From NCBI RefSeq assembly GCF_013186535.1, contig NZ_JABMCZ010000001.1, positions 372,001 through 436,000 on the forward strand: DNA of 64,000 bases, written 5' to 3'. The DNA is from Nocardia terpenica (GTDB taxonomy: Bacteria; Actinomycetota; Actinomycetes; Mycobacteriales; Mycobacteriaceae). Position 1 is the stretch's first letter. Each line of letters begins with the position of its first letter. The notes under the pieces are model-generated. The model was given only the letters and a program-made list of their open reading frames with translations. It was not told the origin of the DNA and searched no databases. The position numbers and the translations under genes were made by a program. Shown here piece by piece: positions 37,407 to 49,500 of this stretch.

Positions 37407-37422
37407 CTAGGGGTTGTCCCAG
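37407..37422. promoter_or_regulatory. PimM-like operator candidate upstream of the first polyketide synthase gene
   Basis: CTAGGGGTTGTCCCAG agrees with the PimM consensus at 13 of 16 positions and is close to palindromic, the best match in the window. It lies 147 nt before the synthase start. Confidence 0.6.
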
Positions 37423-37568
37423 AGTTGTTCTACCGGCCTACAGAGGTCGGCCCTCCCGTGGCTACCGTCGGCTCGGAGGTACGCCGTCACCTGTGTAGAC
37501 GGGACGACCGGTGAACTCGTCCCTCACTGTCCGTGCGGTGCCATCGCCTAGTCCTGGGAGTGCGATCG

Positions 37569-40500
37569 ATGAGCGTTAGTGGTCCGGGTGTCGAGCCGAT
37601 CGCGGTGGTCGGACTGTCGTGCCGGCTGCCCGGCGCCGCGAATCCGCGGGCGCTGTGGGAGATGCTGCGCGCGCAGCGGGCCGCGATCCGGCCGCTGGAC
37701 GGTGCGCGGGCGGCGGCCATGGGCGAGCGGCCGGGCCGCGCGGGCGGCTGGCTCGACGACGTCGCCGGTTTCGACGCCGAGTTCTTCGGCATCGACCCGC
37801 AGGAGGCCGTGGCGATGGATCCGCAGCAGCGGCTGTGCCTCGAGCTGGCCTATCAGGCCGTGGAGTCCGCGGGGATGTCCCGTGCGGCGCTGCGGGGTTC
37901 GGCGACCGGCGTGTTCGTCGGGACGATCTGGGGCGACTACGCCGACCTGCTCGACACCGTCGATCCCGGCCGGTACGACATGACCGGCGTCGCGCGCGGC
38001 ATCCTCGCCAACCGCGTCTCCTACACCTTCGATCTGCGCGGCCCGAGCATGACCGTCGACACCGGGCAGTCCTCCTCGCTGGTCGCGGTGCACCTGGCCG
38101 CCGAGAGCCTGCGCGGCGGGGACAGCGAGATCGCGATCGCCGGTGGCGTGAATCTCGTTCTGGCATCGGCCAGTAACGCGCGGTCGGTGGCCTTCGGCGC
38201 GCTCTCGCCCGAGGGCCGCTGCCACACCTTCGACGAGCGGGCCGACGGCTACGTGCGCGGCGAGGGCGGGGCGCTGCTGGTGCTGAAGCGCCTCGACCGC
38301 GCGGTGGCCGACGGCGATCACGTGCTCGCGGTGCTGGCGGGCAGCGCGGTCGGCAACGACGGCACGACCGGCACGCTGACCACGCCGTCGCCGGACGCGC
38401 AGGCCGAGGTGATCCGGGCGGCGTGCGCCCGCAGCGGCATCGAACCCGCCGAGTTGCAGTACGTGGAATTGCACGGCACCGGCACGCCGGTCGGCGATCC
38501 GATCGAGGCGGCGGGGCTGGCCGCGGCCGTGGGGCGGTCCGGGCGTGACCCGCTGCTCGTCGGCTCGGTGAAGACGAATATCGGTCATCTCGAGGGGGCG
38601 GCGGGCATCGCGGGCCTGCTCAAGACCGTGCTCGCCGTCGCGCACGGCGAGATTCCCGCGAGCCTGAACTTCCGCAGGCCGCCCGCGACGATTCCGCTCG
38701 CGGAGCTGGGCCTGCGGGTGCAGTCGGAGACCGGGCCGTGGCCGCGACTCGCGGACGCCGCGACACCCAGGTACGCCGGGGTGTCGTCGTTCGGCATGGG
38801 CGGGACCAACTGCCACATCGTCATCACCGGGGCGCCCGCTCCTGCCCGGACCGCCGTCTCGGACGCGCCGGAAGCCGTTGTGCCGCAGGTTCTTTCGACG
38901 CCTTCGCAGGCCGCACTGGCCGACGACACGGCGGCGCTGGGCGACCCGCGACCCTCCGACCCGGAGGTGCCGGAAGCCGTTGTGCCGTGGGTGCTTTCGG
39001 CACGTTCGCGAGCAGCGCTGGCCGCGGTCGCAGACGGCATGGCGGCGCTGGGCGAACCGCAGTGGTCGCGGACCGAGATCGCGGCCGGGCTCGCGCGGCG
39101 CGATGCCTTGGAGCACCGGGCGGTCGTGCTCACCGGATCGGGACGGCCGACGGCCGACCTCCTCGCGGATCTGTCCCGCGGCGTGATCGACCGGCACGTG
39201 GTGGTCGGCGATCAAGTCGTGCCCCGTCATTCCGGCGTGTCCGGTGCCTCTAGTCATTCCGGCGTGTCCGGTGCCTCTAGTCATTCCGGCGTGTCCGGTG
39301 CCTCTAGTCATTCCGGCGTGTCCGGTGCCTCTAGTCATTCCGGCGTGTCCGGTGCCTCTAGTCATTCCGGCGTGTCCGGTGCCTCTAGTCATTCCGGCGT
39401 GTCCGGTGCCTCTAGTCATTCCGGCGTGTCCGGTGCCTCTAGTCATTCCGGCGTGTCCGGTGCCTCTAGTCATTCCGGCGTGTCCGGTGCCCCTAGTCAT
39501 TCCGGCGTGTCCGGTGCCCCTAGTTATCCCGGCGTGTCCGGTGCCCCTAGTTATCCCGGCGTGTCCGGTGCCTCTAGTCATTCCGGCGTGTCCGGTGCCT
39601 CTAGTCATCCCGGCGTGTCCTTGGCCGGGACCGGGCCGGTGCTGGTGTTTCCCGGGCAGGGGGCGCAGTGGGTCGGGATGGGTCGTGCGCTGCTCGATGC
39701 GCCGGAGCGGGTTGCCCGGGTGTATACCGATCGGCTGCGGGAGTGCTCGCGGGCGCTGGTGGCGGCGGGTGGTCCGGACGCGCTGGCGGTGCTCACCGCC
39801 GCCGAGCCGGGCGGGCTCGACGGGACGGCCGTGGTGCAGCCGGTGACGTGGGCGGTGTCGGTGGCGCTGGCCGCGGTGTGGGAGGCCGCCGGGGTGCGGC
39901 CCGCCGCGGTGATCGGGCATTCGCAGGGGGAGATCGCCGCCGCGGTGGTCGCGGGGGCACTGACGATTACCGAAGCGGCGCATGTGATTACGGCGCGCAC
40001 GGTGGGCCTGCGGGTGCTGGCCGAGGCCGGTACCGGCGGCATGCTGTCGGTCGAGCTGGGGCGGGCGGACCTCGAACCGCGCCTGGCGGGGACCTCGCTG
40101 GTCCTCGGCGCGATCAACAGCCCGGCGGGGACCGTGGTCTCCGGCGACCTGACCGAACTCGAGGCGCTGGCGCAGGCGCTGCGCGCCGACGGGGTGCGGG
40201 TGCGGCGGGTGCCGATCGAATATGCCTCGCACTCCCCGGCGATCGATGCCATCGCCGACGCCGTGCGCGCGGATATCGGTGTGCTCGCGCCGAAACCGCC
40301 GCGGGTGCCGTGGCTGTCCACGGTGACCGGCGAGTGGATGACGGAAACGCTGCCCGCCGATGCCGACTACTGGGTGCGCAATCTGCGCGAGCAGGTCCGC
40401 TTCGCCGACGTGGTGGCGCGGCTGGCCGAGGCCGGGCACACCGTGTTCGTGGAGTGCGGCTCGCATCCGGTGCTGATCGGCGCGATCGAACAGTCCGGCG

Positions 40501-43500
40501 GGACAGCGGAATTCGGCGATCCCGCGGTGCTCGCCACGCTGCGCCGGGACGATGGCGGTGCGGACCGGTTGTTGGCCGCGCTGGCGGAGGCGTGGGTGGC
40601 CGGAATCGATATCGACTGGGCCGCCGTGGTTTCCGAAACCCATGCGGTGGCGTTGCCCCCGAATGCCTTGCCGCCCTATCCGTTCCAGCATCAGGTGTTC
40701 TGGCCCGGCACGGTGCCGACGCGGGCGGCCGCCCGGGAGCCGATCGTCGCGGCGCCCGCGGTACCGACCGACGATGCGGTGGAGGGTGCCACCGGCCGGT
40801 TCGCTCGGCTGTCGGAGGAGGCGGCGCGCAGCGAGGTGCTGGGCACGATTCTGCGCGTGACGGCCGAGCTGCTGGGGCGCGACACGGCGGCGGACATCGA
40901 CGCGGAGGCGACATTCCGCGAACTCGGCGTCGACTCGGTGCTGTCGGTCCAGGTGCGGACCGCCATCGGGCGCGCCGTCGGGATGCGGCTGGCGAGCGTG
41001 GTGCTGTTCGATCATCCGACGCCGCGGCGGTTGGCGCAGTGGCTGACGGATCGGTTGCGGCCCACGGGCATTGCGGCCGAGACCGTTGTTTCCGCTGCGC
41101 GCGGTCGGACCGGTGCCGGTGTCGACGACGACCCGATCGTGGTGGTGTCGGCGGCCTGCCGGTTCCCGGGCGGTGTGGAGAGCCCGGAAGCGTTGTGGGA
41201 GGTCGTCTCCGGCGGCGACGACGTGCTGTCGGGCTTCCCGGCGGACCGGGGCTGGCCCGCGGGGCTGTTCTCGGCGGACCCGGAGGCCGTGGGGCACTCG
41301 TCCGTGGATCGGGGCGGATTCCTCAGCGGCGCGGGCGAATTCGATGCCGGGTTCTTCGGGATCTCGCCGCGCGAGGCGCTGGCGATGGATCCGCAGCAGC
41401 GGGTGCTGTTGCAGTGCGCGTGGGAGGCGTTCGAGCGCGCGGGCATCGACCCGCGCGAGCGGACCGCCACCGGGGTGTTCCTCGGTGCGATGGCGCAGGA
41501 TTACGGCCCGCGCATGGATCGTCCGGCCGGAGGGCTGGACGGCTACCTGCTAACCGGCAATGCGACGAGCGTGGCGTCCGGGCGCATCGCGTACGTGCTC
41601 GGGCTGGACGGCCCGGCGCTGACCGTGGATACGGCGTGCTCGTCGTCGCTGGTGGCGCTGCACCTGGCGGTGCGCAGCCTGCGCGACGGCGAATGCGAGC
41701 GGGCGCTCGCCGGTGGGGCGACCATCATGGCGACGCCGGGAATCTTCGTGGAATTCAGCCGTCAGGGCGGGCTCGCCCCGGACGGCCGGTGCAAGCCGTT
41801 CGCCGCCGCCGCCGACGGCACCGGGTGGAGCGAGGGCGCGGGCGTCGTGCTGCTGGAGCGGCTGTCGGCGGCGCGGGCGGCGGGGCACCGGGTGCTCGCG
41901 GTGGTGCGCGGGTCGGCGATCAACTCCGACGGCGCGTCCAACGGGCTGACCGCGCCGAACGGCGTTGCGCAGCAACGTGTTATCCGGTCGGCGCTGGCGT
42001 CGGCGGGGCTGGCGCCCGGGGACGTGGACGCGGTCGAGGCGCACGGCACCGGCACCGTGCTCGGCGATCCGATCGAGGCCGAGGCCCTGCTCGAGGTCTA
42101 CGGGGGCGACCGCGCCACGCCGCTGTCGCTGGGGTCGTCGAAATCGGTGCTGGGCCACAGCCAGGCCGCCGCGGGCATCGCGGGGCTGCTGACCATGGTG
42201 CAGGCGTTCGCCAACGAGGAGTTGCCCGCGACCCGCGGTGTCGACGCGCCGAGCCCGTTCATCGATTGGGAGCGCGGCGCGGTCGTGCTGCGCACCGAGG
42301 CACAGCCCTGGCCGCGCACCGACCGGCCGCGCCGGGCCGGGGTCTCCTCCTTCGGAATCTCCGGCACCAATGCGCACGTCATTATCGAGGAACCGCCGGT
42401 GCTCGGCGACGTCGCCGCCACGCCCGCGCCGGTCGCCGGATCGCTGGAGCCGTGGGCGTATTCGGCCACCGATGCCGACCGGCTCGAGGCCCTGGCCGAG
42501 CGCCTCACCGATCTGCCCAATGCCGAGACGGCGGGCATTGCCGCCGCCCTGGCTCGCAGGCCCGCGCTGGCGCACCGCGCCGTGCTGGACGGCACCACCC
42601 GGACGCCGATCGCACGGGGCGTAGTGTCCGCCGGCGGCGGGGGCACGGTGTTCGTGTTCCCCGGGCAGGGGGCGCAGTGGGTCGGGATGGGTGCCGAATT
42701 GCTTTCCGCCGGTGGTGTTTTCGCCGAGCGGCTGACGGAGTGCTCGGCGGCGGTGGTGGCCGCGGGTGGGCCGGATGTGGTGGCGGTGCTGGCGGGCGGC
42801 GGCGATCTGGACGATGTCGCGGTGGTGCAGCCGGTGTCGTGGGCGGTCATGGTGGCGCTGGCGGCGGTGTGGGAGTCGGTCGGGGTGCTGCCGTCCGTCG
42901 TGGTCGGGCATTCGCAGGGTGAGATCGCGGCGGCCGTGGTGTCGGGTGCGCTGTCGGTGGCCGAGGGTGCCCGGGTCGTGGTTTCGCGGGCGACGGCGTT
43001 GCGGAGTTTGGCCGGGTCGGGTGCGATGGCCTCGATCGGGGAGCCGGAGGAACGTGCGCTGGCGCGGATCGCCGCGTGTGGTGTCGAATCCGAAGTCGGT
43101 GTGGCGGTGGTGAATTCGCCTGGCTCGGTGGTGGTATCGGGTCCGGTGCGGGCCGTGCAGGTTGTGGTGGATTCGGCGGTTGCCGATGAGGTGCGGGCGC
43201 GGGTACTGCCCGTCGACTATGCCTCGCATTCCCCGATGGTGGAGGGCCTGGAGTTCGAGTCGGTCGAGACGGCGACGCCGCGGGTGCGGTGGTTGTCCAC
43301 GGTCGACTGCGCCTGGGTCGAGGAGGCATTGCCCGGGGAGTACTGGGAGCGGAACCTGCGGCTGCCGGTGCGGTTCGGTGAGGCCGTCTTGCTGTTGGTG
43401 GACAACGGCTTCCGGCATTTCCTGGAGATGAGCGCGCACCCGGTGCTGGTGGGCCCGGTGGAGGAGGTCGCCGAATCGGCCGGGGCCGACGAGGTGGCGA

Positions 43501-46500
43501 CGGTGGGCTCGCTGCGCCGCGACGAGGGCGGCTGGGACCGCCTGGTGGAGTCCTTCGCGCAGGCGTGGGTGCGCGGCGTGGGGGTCGACTGGACCCGCGT
43601 GGTCGGCGTGCCCGGCGTAATGCCCGCGGCAATACCGACCTACCCGTTCCACCGCACGCACTACTGGGCGCTGCCCGAAGAGGTCACCGGCCCGGCGCCG
43701 GTGGCGGATCCGGTCTCGGCGGAACTGTGGGCGGCAGTCGACAACGACGATGTGACCGCCTTCAGCGCGGCCCTGGACGTCGACCCACAGGCAACGCTCG
43801 AGCAGATCCTCCCCCGCCTGGCCGACTGGCGCGCCCGCCGCGCCGACGAGCAGCGCACCGAGTCTTGGCGCTACCGGGTCGACTGGCAGCGTCTCGCCGA
43901 CCCCGGCCAAAAGCATGCCGGGGGCCAGGGTGGAGCGCGTGCCGGGGACCAAGGTGGAGCGTATGCCGGGGGCCAGGGTGGAGCGCGTGCCGGGGGCCGA
44001 GGTGGTGTGCATGCCGGGGGCCGAGGTGGTGTGCATGCCGGGGATCAGGGTGGTGTGCTTGCCGGGGATCAGGGTGGTGTGCTTGCCGGGGACCGGGGTG
44101 GGGTGGATGCCGGGGAGCAGGGTGGAAAGCGTGACGGGAGTCTGGGTGGGGTGGGCGCGGGGCATTGGCTGCTGCTTGTTCCGGAGGCTTCTGATGGTGA
44201 CGAAATAGATTCTGTTGCAACGCCTTTGGCTGCGGTTACCGGGGCTGCGGTCCATCGGGTTGTGGCGGGGGAAGCGGCGGAGCGGCTGGCTGAGGTTGTG
44301 CGGGTGGAGCGGCCGGATGTGGTCGTTAGCCTGCTCGGGTTGCGGAGAACGGGTGGGGCGAGCGCGGTTTCGCCTGTGCTGGCCGAGACTGTCGGCGTTG
44401 TGCGGGCGTTGGCGAGTGTGGGGGGCGAGGCTCGGCTGTGGTGTGTGACGCGGGGGGCGGCGGCGGTGACCGAGGCGTTGGACGGGACTGCGGTGTTGGA
44501 TGGTGGGCCCGATCCGTATGCCGCTCAGCTCTGGGGGTTGGGGCGGGTTGCGGCGCTCGAATATCCCGATCGGTGGGGCGGTCTCATCGATTTGCCCGTG
44601 ATATCGGTGCCGCCGGTCGATCCCGAGGCGGAGGCGGAGGTTTGGGCTCGGCGCATTGTCGGGGCGGTTACCCGGGGTGATGGCGAGGATCAGGTGGCGC
44701 TGCGGGATGAGGGGGTGTTCGGGCGGCGGCTGTGCCGGTTGGAGGCCATCGAACCGGGCGAGGACCGGCCGCGGCAATTGCGGGGGACCGCGCTGGTGAC
44801 CGGTGGTACCGGGGCGCTGGGTGCGCATGTGGCGCGCTGGCTGGCGGGTGCGGGGGACATTACGCACATCGTGCTGACCAGTCGCCGCGGTGCGGATGCG
44901 CCCGGTGCCGACGAACTGCGCGCTTCCGTCGAGGCGCTCGGTCCGCGAGTGAGCTTCGTGGCCTGCGATATCGCCGATCCCGCCGCCGCGGTGGAACTGG
45001 TGGAGCGGTATCAGCCGAGTGTGGTCGTGCATGCCGCGGGTGCCATGACGCTGACGCCGCTCACCGATATCACCCCCGAGCAGCTGGACGATGTGCTGAT
45101 CGCCAAGGTCGCCGGTGCGGAGAATCTGGACGCCGCCCTCGGCGATCGGCCGCTCGACGCGTTCGTGCTGTTCTCCTCCATCTCCGCGTGGTGGGGTGTC
45201 GCCGACCACGGGTCGTACGCGGCGGCCAACGCGCACCTGGACGCGCTGGCGGAACGCCGCCGGGCCATGGGCCGCACGGTGTTGTCGATCGGCTGGGGAC
45301 CGTGGTCGGGCGGCGGCATGATCGCCGCATCGCTCGGCGAGACGCTGGCCCGCCGCGGCGTGCCGCTGATCGATCCCGAACCCGCGATCCTCGCCCTGCA
45401 ACGGGCACTCGACCGCGACGACCCGGTCATCGCGCTGGCGGAAGTGAATTGGGAGAACTTCGTCTCGGTCTTCACCACCTCCCGCCCGAGCCACCTGTTC
45501 GACGAGGTGCCGGAGGCCCGCGCCGTATTGGCCGCGGCCACCGCCACTTCCGGCCCGGACACCGAGGCGCAGGGCACCGCCGTCGCCCGCCGGATCGCGG
45601 CCGCCACCGTGGACGAGGCCGAACGGCTGGCGCTGGAGCTGGTGACCGGCGAACTGGCCACGGTCCTCGGGCACGCCACCGCCGACGCCATCGATCCGGC
45701 GCGCGCGTTCTCCGAGATCGGCGTCGACTCGCTGGGCGCGGTCAACCTGCGCCGCGCCCTGCGCGACGCCACCGGGGCGACCATGGCGACCACGGTCGTC
45801 TTCGACCATCCGACGCCGCAGCGGCTGGCGCGGTGGCTGGTGGGCCGGTTGCGGCCCGCGGATTCCGGTGTGGCCGTTGCCGATTCCGGATCCGGCGCGG
45901 CCGCCGTGCTCGACGATCCGGTGGTCGTGGTGTCGGCGGCGTGCCGGTTCCCGGGCGGCGTGGAGAGCCCGGAGGCGCTGTGGGACATCGTATCCCGGGG
46001 CGGCGATGTGACGTCCGGCTTCCCGGTGGATCGCGGCTGGCCGTCCGGGCTGTTCTCGGTGGACCCGGAGGCGGTGGGCCGGTCGACGGTGGATCGCGGT
46101 GGATTCGTCACCGGGGCAAGCGAATTCGATGCCGGGTTCTTCGGGATCTCGCCGCGCGAGGCGCTGGCGATGGATCCGCAGCAGCGGCTGCTGTTGCTGT
46201 GCGCGTGGGAGGCGTTCGAGCGGGCGGGCATCGACCCCCGTTCCCTGAGCGGCAGCCGGACCGGCGTGTATGTCGGCATGACCGATCAGGACTACGCCCA
46301 CCTGTTGCGCGGCGACGGCACCGCGGAGGCGCACCTGGCCACCAGCGTGGCCAACAGCGTTGCCTCCGGGCGCATCGCGTATGTGCTCGGGCTGGAAGGT
46401 CCGGCGCTGACGGTGGATACGGCGTGCTCGTCGGCGCTGGTGGCGCTGCATCTGGCGGTGCGCAGCCTGCGCGACGGGGAATGCGATCAGGCCCTGGTGG

Positions 46501-49500
46501 GTGGCGCCATGATCATGTCGACCCCCGACCAGTTCATTCGATTCAGCCGCCAGCACGCGCTGGCCCCGGACGGCCGGTGCAAGCCGTTCGCCGCCGCCGC
46601 GGACGGGTTCGCCCTGTCCGAGGGCGCGGCGATGATTCTGGTGGAGCGGCTGTCGGTGGCGAAGGCGGCGGGGCACCGGGTGCTCGCGGTGGTGCGCGGG
46701 TCCGCGGTCAATTCCGACGGTGCGTCCAATGGCCTGACCGCGCCGAGCGGCGTTGCGCAGCAACGGGTGGTGCGCGCGGCGCTCGAGGTCGCGGGCCTGC
46801 GCCCGGACGATATCGATGCCGTGGAGGCGCACGGCACCGGCACGGCGCTGGGCGACCCGATCGAGGCGAGCGCGCTGCTGGAGGTGTTCGGGGCGGACCG
46901 GCCGGAGCCGCTGTGGATCGGGTCGGTGAAGTCCAATATCGGGCACACCCAGACCGTCGCCGGGCTGGCCGGAGTGATCAAGACCATCCTGGCCATGCAG
47001 CACGAGCAGCTGCCGCCGACCGCGCACGTCGATGCGCCGAGCCCCTATATCGACTGGGACTCCGGTGCGGTCCGGCTGCTCATGCAGGGGCGGCCGTGGC
47101 CGCGCGCCGGTCGGCCGCGCCGGGCGGGTATCTCCGCCTTCGGCATCTCCGGCACCAATGCGCACGTCATTCTCGAGGAGCCGGATCGGGATCTCGACTG
47201 TGCCTGCGGCGCAACCGAATCCGTCGGTCCGGTGGCGCTGCCGCTGTCGGCGCGCGATCCCGAGGCGCTGGCGGCGGGCGCGGGCAGGCTGGCCGCGCAC
47301 CTGACCGAGGCGCCCGCCCTGCCCCCCGTCGCGGCCGCCCTGGCCCGGCGCACCGCCTTCGAGGAGCGTGCCGTCGTGCTCACCGGGGGCGCCCGGCCCG
47401 ATGCCACGCAGACCCTGCGTGCGCTCGCCGCGGGTGAGGTGCCCGGTGACGTGATTCGGGGTGTGGCAACGGGTTCCGGTGCGGGGGTGGCCTTCGTCTT
47501 CCCGGGCCAGGGTGGGCAGTGGGTCGGCATGGGGGCCGAATTGCTGGCCGCCGGTGGGATTTTCGCCGAGCGGCTGACGGAGTGCTCGGCGGCGGTGGTC
47601 GCCGCGGGCGGCCCCGATGTGGTCAAGATTCTGGAGAGCGCAAGCGATCTGGACGATGTCGCTGTGGTGCAGCCGGTGTCATGGGCGGTCATGGTGGCGC
47701 TCGCGGCGGTATGGGAGTCGGTCGGCGTGGTGCCGTCGGTGGTGGTCGGGCATTCGCAGGGCGAGATCGCGGCCGCCGTGGTGTCGGGTGCGCTGTCGGT
47801 GGCCGAAGGTGCCCGCATCGTGGTGTCTCGATCCACGGCACTGCGGAGCCTGGCCGGGTCGGGTGCGATGGCCTCGATCGGAGAGCCGGAGGAACGTGCG
47901 CTGGCGCGGATTGCCGCGTGTGGTGTTGGGTCCGAAGTCGGTGTGGCGGTGGTGAACTCGCCCGGTTCGGTGGTGATCTCCGGTCCGGTGCAGGCCGTGC
48001 AGGCCGTGGTCGATTCGGCAATCGCCGATGAGGTGCGGGCGCGGGTGTTGCCCGTCGACTACGCCTCGCATTCCCCGATGGTGGAGGGTCTGGAATTCGA
48101 GTCGGTCGAGACGGCGACGCCGCGGGTGCGGTGGCTGTCCACGGTCGACTGCACCTGGGTGACCGCGGGGCTGCCGCGCGAATACTGGGCGCGCAATCTG
48201 CGGCTGCCGGTGCGGTTCGGTGAGGCCGTCTCGCTGTTGGTGCTCAATGGTTTCCGGCATTTCGTGGAGATGAGCGCGCACCCGACGCTGGTGGGCGCGG
48301 TGCAGGAGGTCGCGGAGTCCGCGGCCACCGACGAGGTGGCGGTGGTGGGTTCGCTGCGCCGCGACGAGGGCGGCCGGGACCGGCTGCTCGGATCCTTCGC
48401 GCAGGCATGGGCGTTCGGCATGGCGGTCGACTGGACCCGGACGACGGAGGCGCCCGGCCCCCTGCCCGCCGTGGTGCCGACCTATCCGTTCCACCGCACC
48501 CGCTACTGGCCCGAACGCGCCACGGCCGCGAATGCCGCTGCGGCCGTGCCGGATTGGCACCACCGCGTCGTGTGGCGTCCGGTGCCGCTTCCGGCCCGTC
48601 CGGTCGCCGAGTCCGCCCCTTGGCTGATCCTCGCCCCCGGCGACGAGCCGGTGCGTGAACTGCGAAACGCGTTGGTGGCGGCCGGTTTCGCCGAGCCGGA
48701 CATCGTGACCGTCGAGCCCGGGACCGACCGCGCCGCGCTCGCCGATCGGCTGCGCGCGGCCGCCCGCACGCCGCACTCGGCGGTGGTGTCGGCGCTGGGC
48801 CTGCGGCCGGGGGAGACCGCCGACGGGGTCGCGGCGGGCACGGCGACCGCCGTGACCGTGGTGCAGGCCCTGGGCGACGCCGGTGTCGACGGCCCGTGGT
48901 GGTGGCTGACCCGGCGCGCGGTCTCGACCGCGCCGAGCGAAACCCCCGATGCCGCACTGGCACAGCTGTGGGGGCTCGGCCTGGTGGCCGGGCTGGACGA
49001 CCCCGGCCACTGGGGCGGTCTCGTCGACCTCGGTGACCTCGGGAGCGACCTCGCGACCGCCGTGGCGGTCATCGGCACCGGCACCGACGAGGATCAGCTC
49101 GCCGTGCGCGAGGGCCGGGTGCTGGCGCGCCGAATGATCCTGGACACCCCGACCGGGGACGGATCGAGCTGGCGGACATCGGGTACCGCGCTGGTCACCG
49201 GCGGCACCGGGGCGCTCGGCGGGCACGTCGCGCGCTGGCTGGCCGACGCCGGGGCCGAACGGCTCATCTTGACCAGCAGGCGCGGACCCGATGCGCCCGG
49301 CGCTGCCGAACTCGCCGAAGAACTCGGCGGCCGCGGCGTCGACGTCCGGATTGTCGCGAGCGATCTCACCCGTGCCGACGATCGGGCCGAGCTGGAGAAA
49401 CTGCTTGCGGGGCACCAGGTTCGGACGGTCGTGCACACCGCCGGGATCGTCGGGACCGAGGCACCGCTGTACCGGCGCACCCTGGACGAGGTCGCGCACA

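Noticed and set aside
39228..39629. 27-bp repeat array as a CRISPR
   Set aside because: Units are directly adjacent with no spacers, stay in frame with the synthase and encode a nonapeptide; no cas genes are near.
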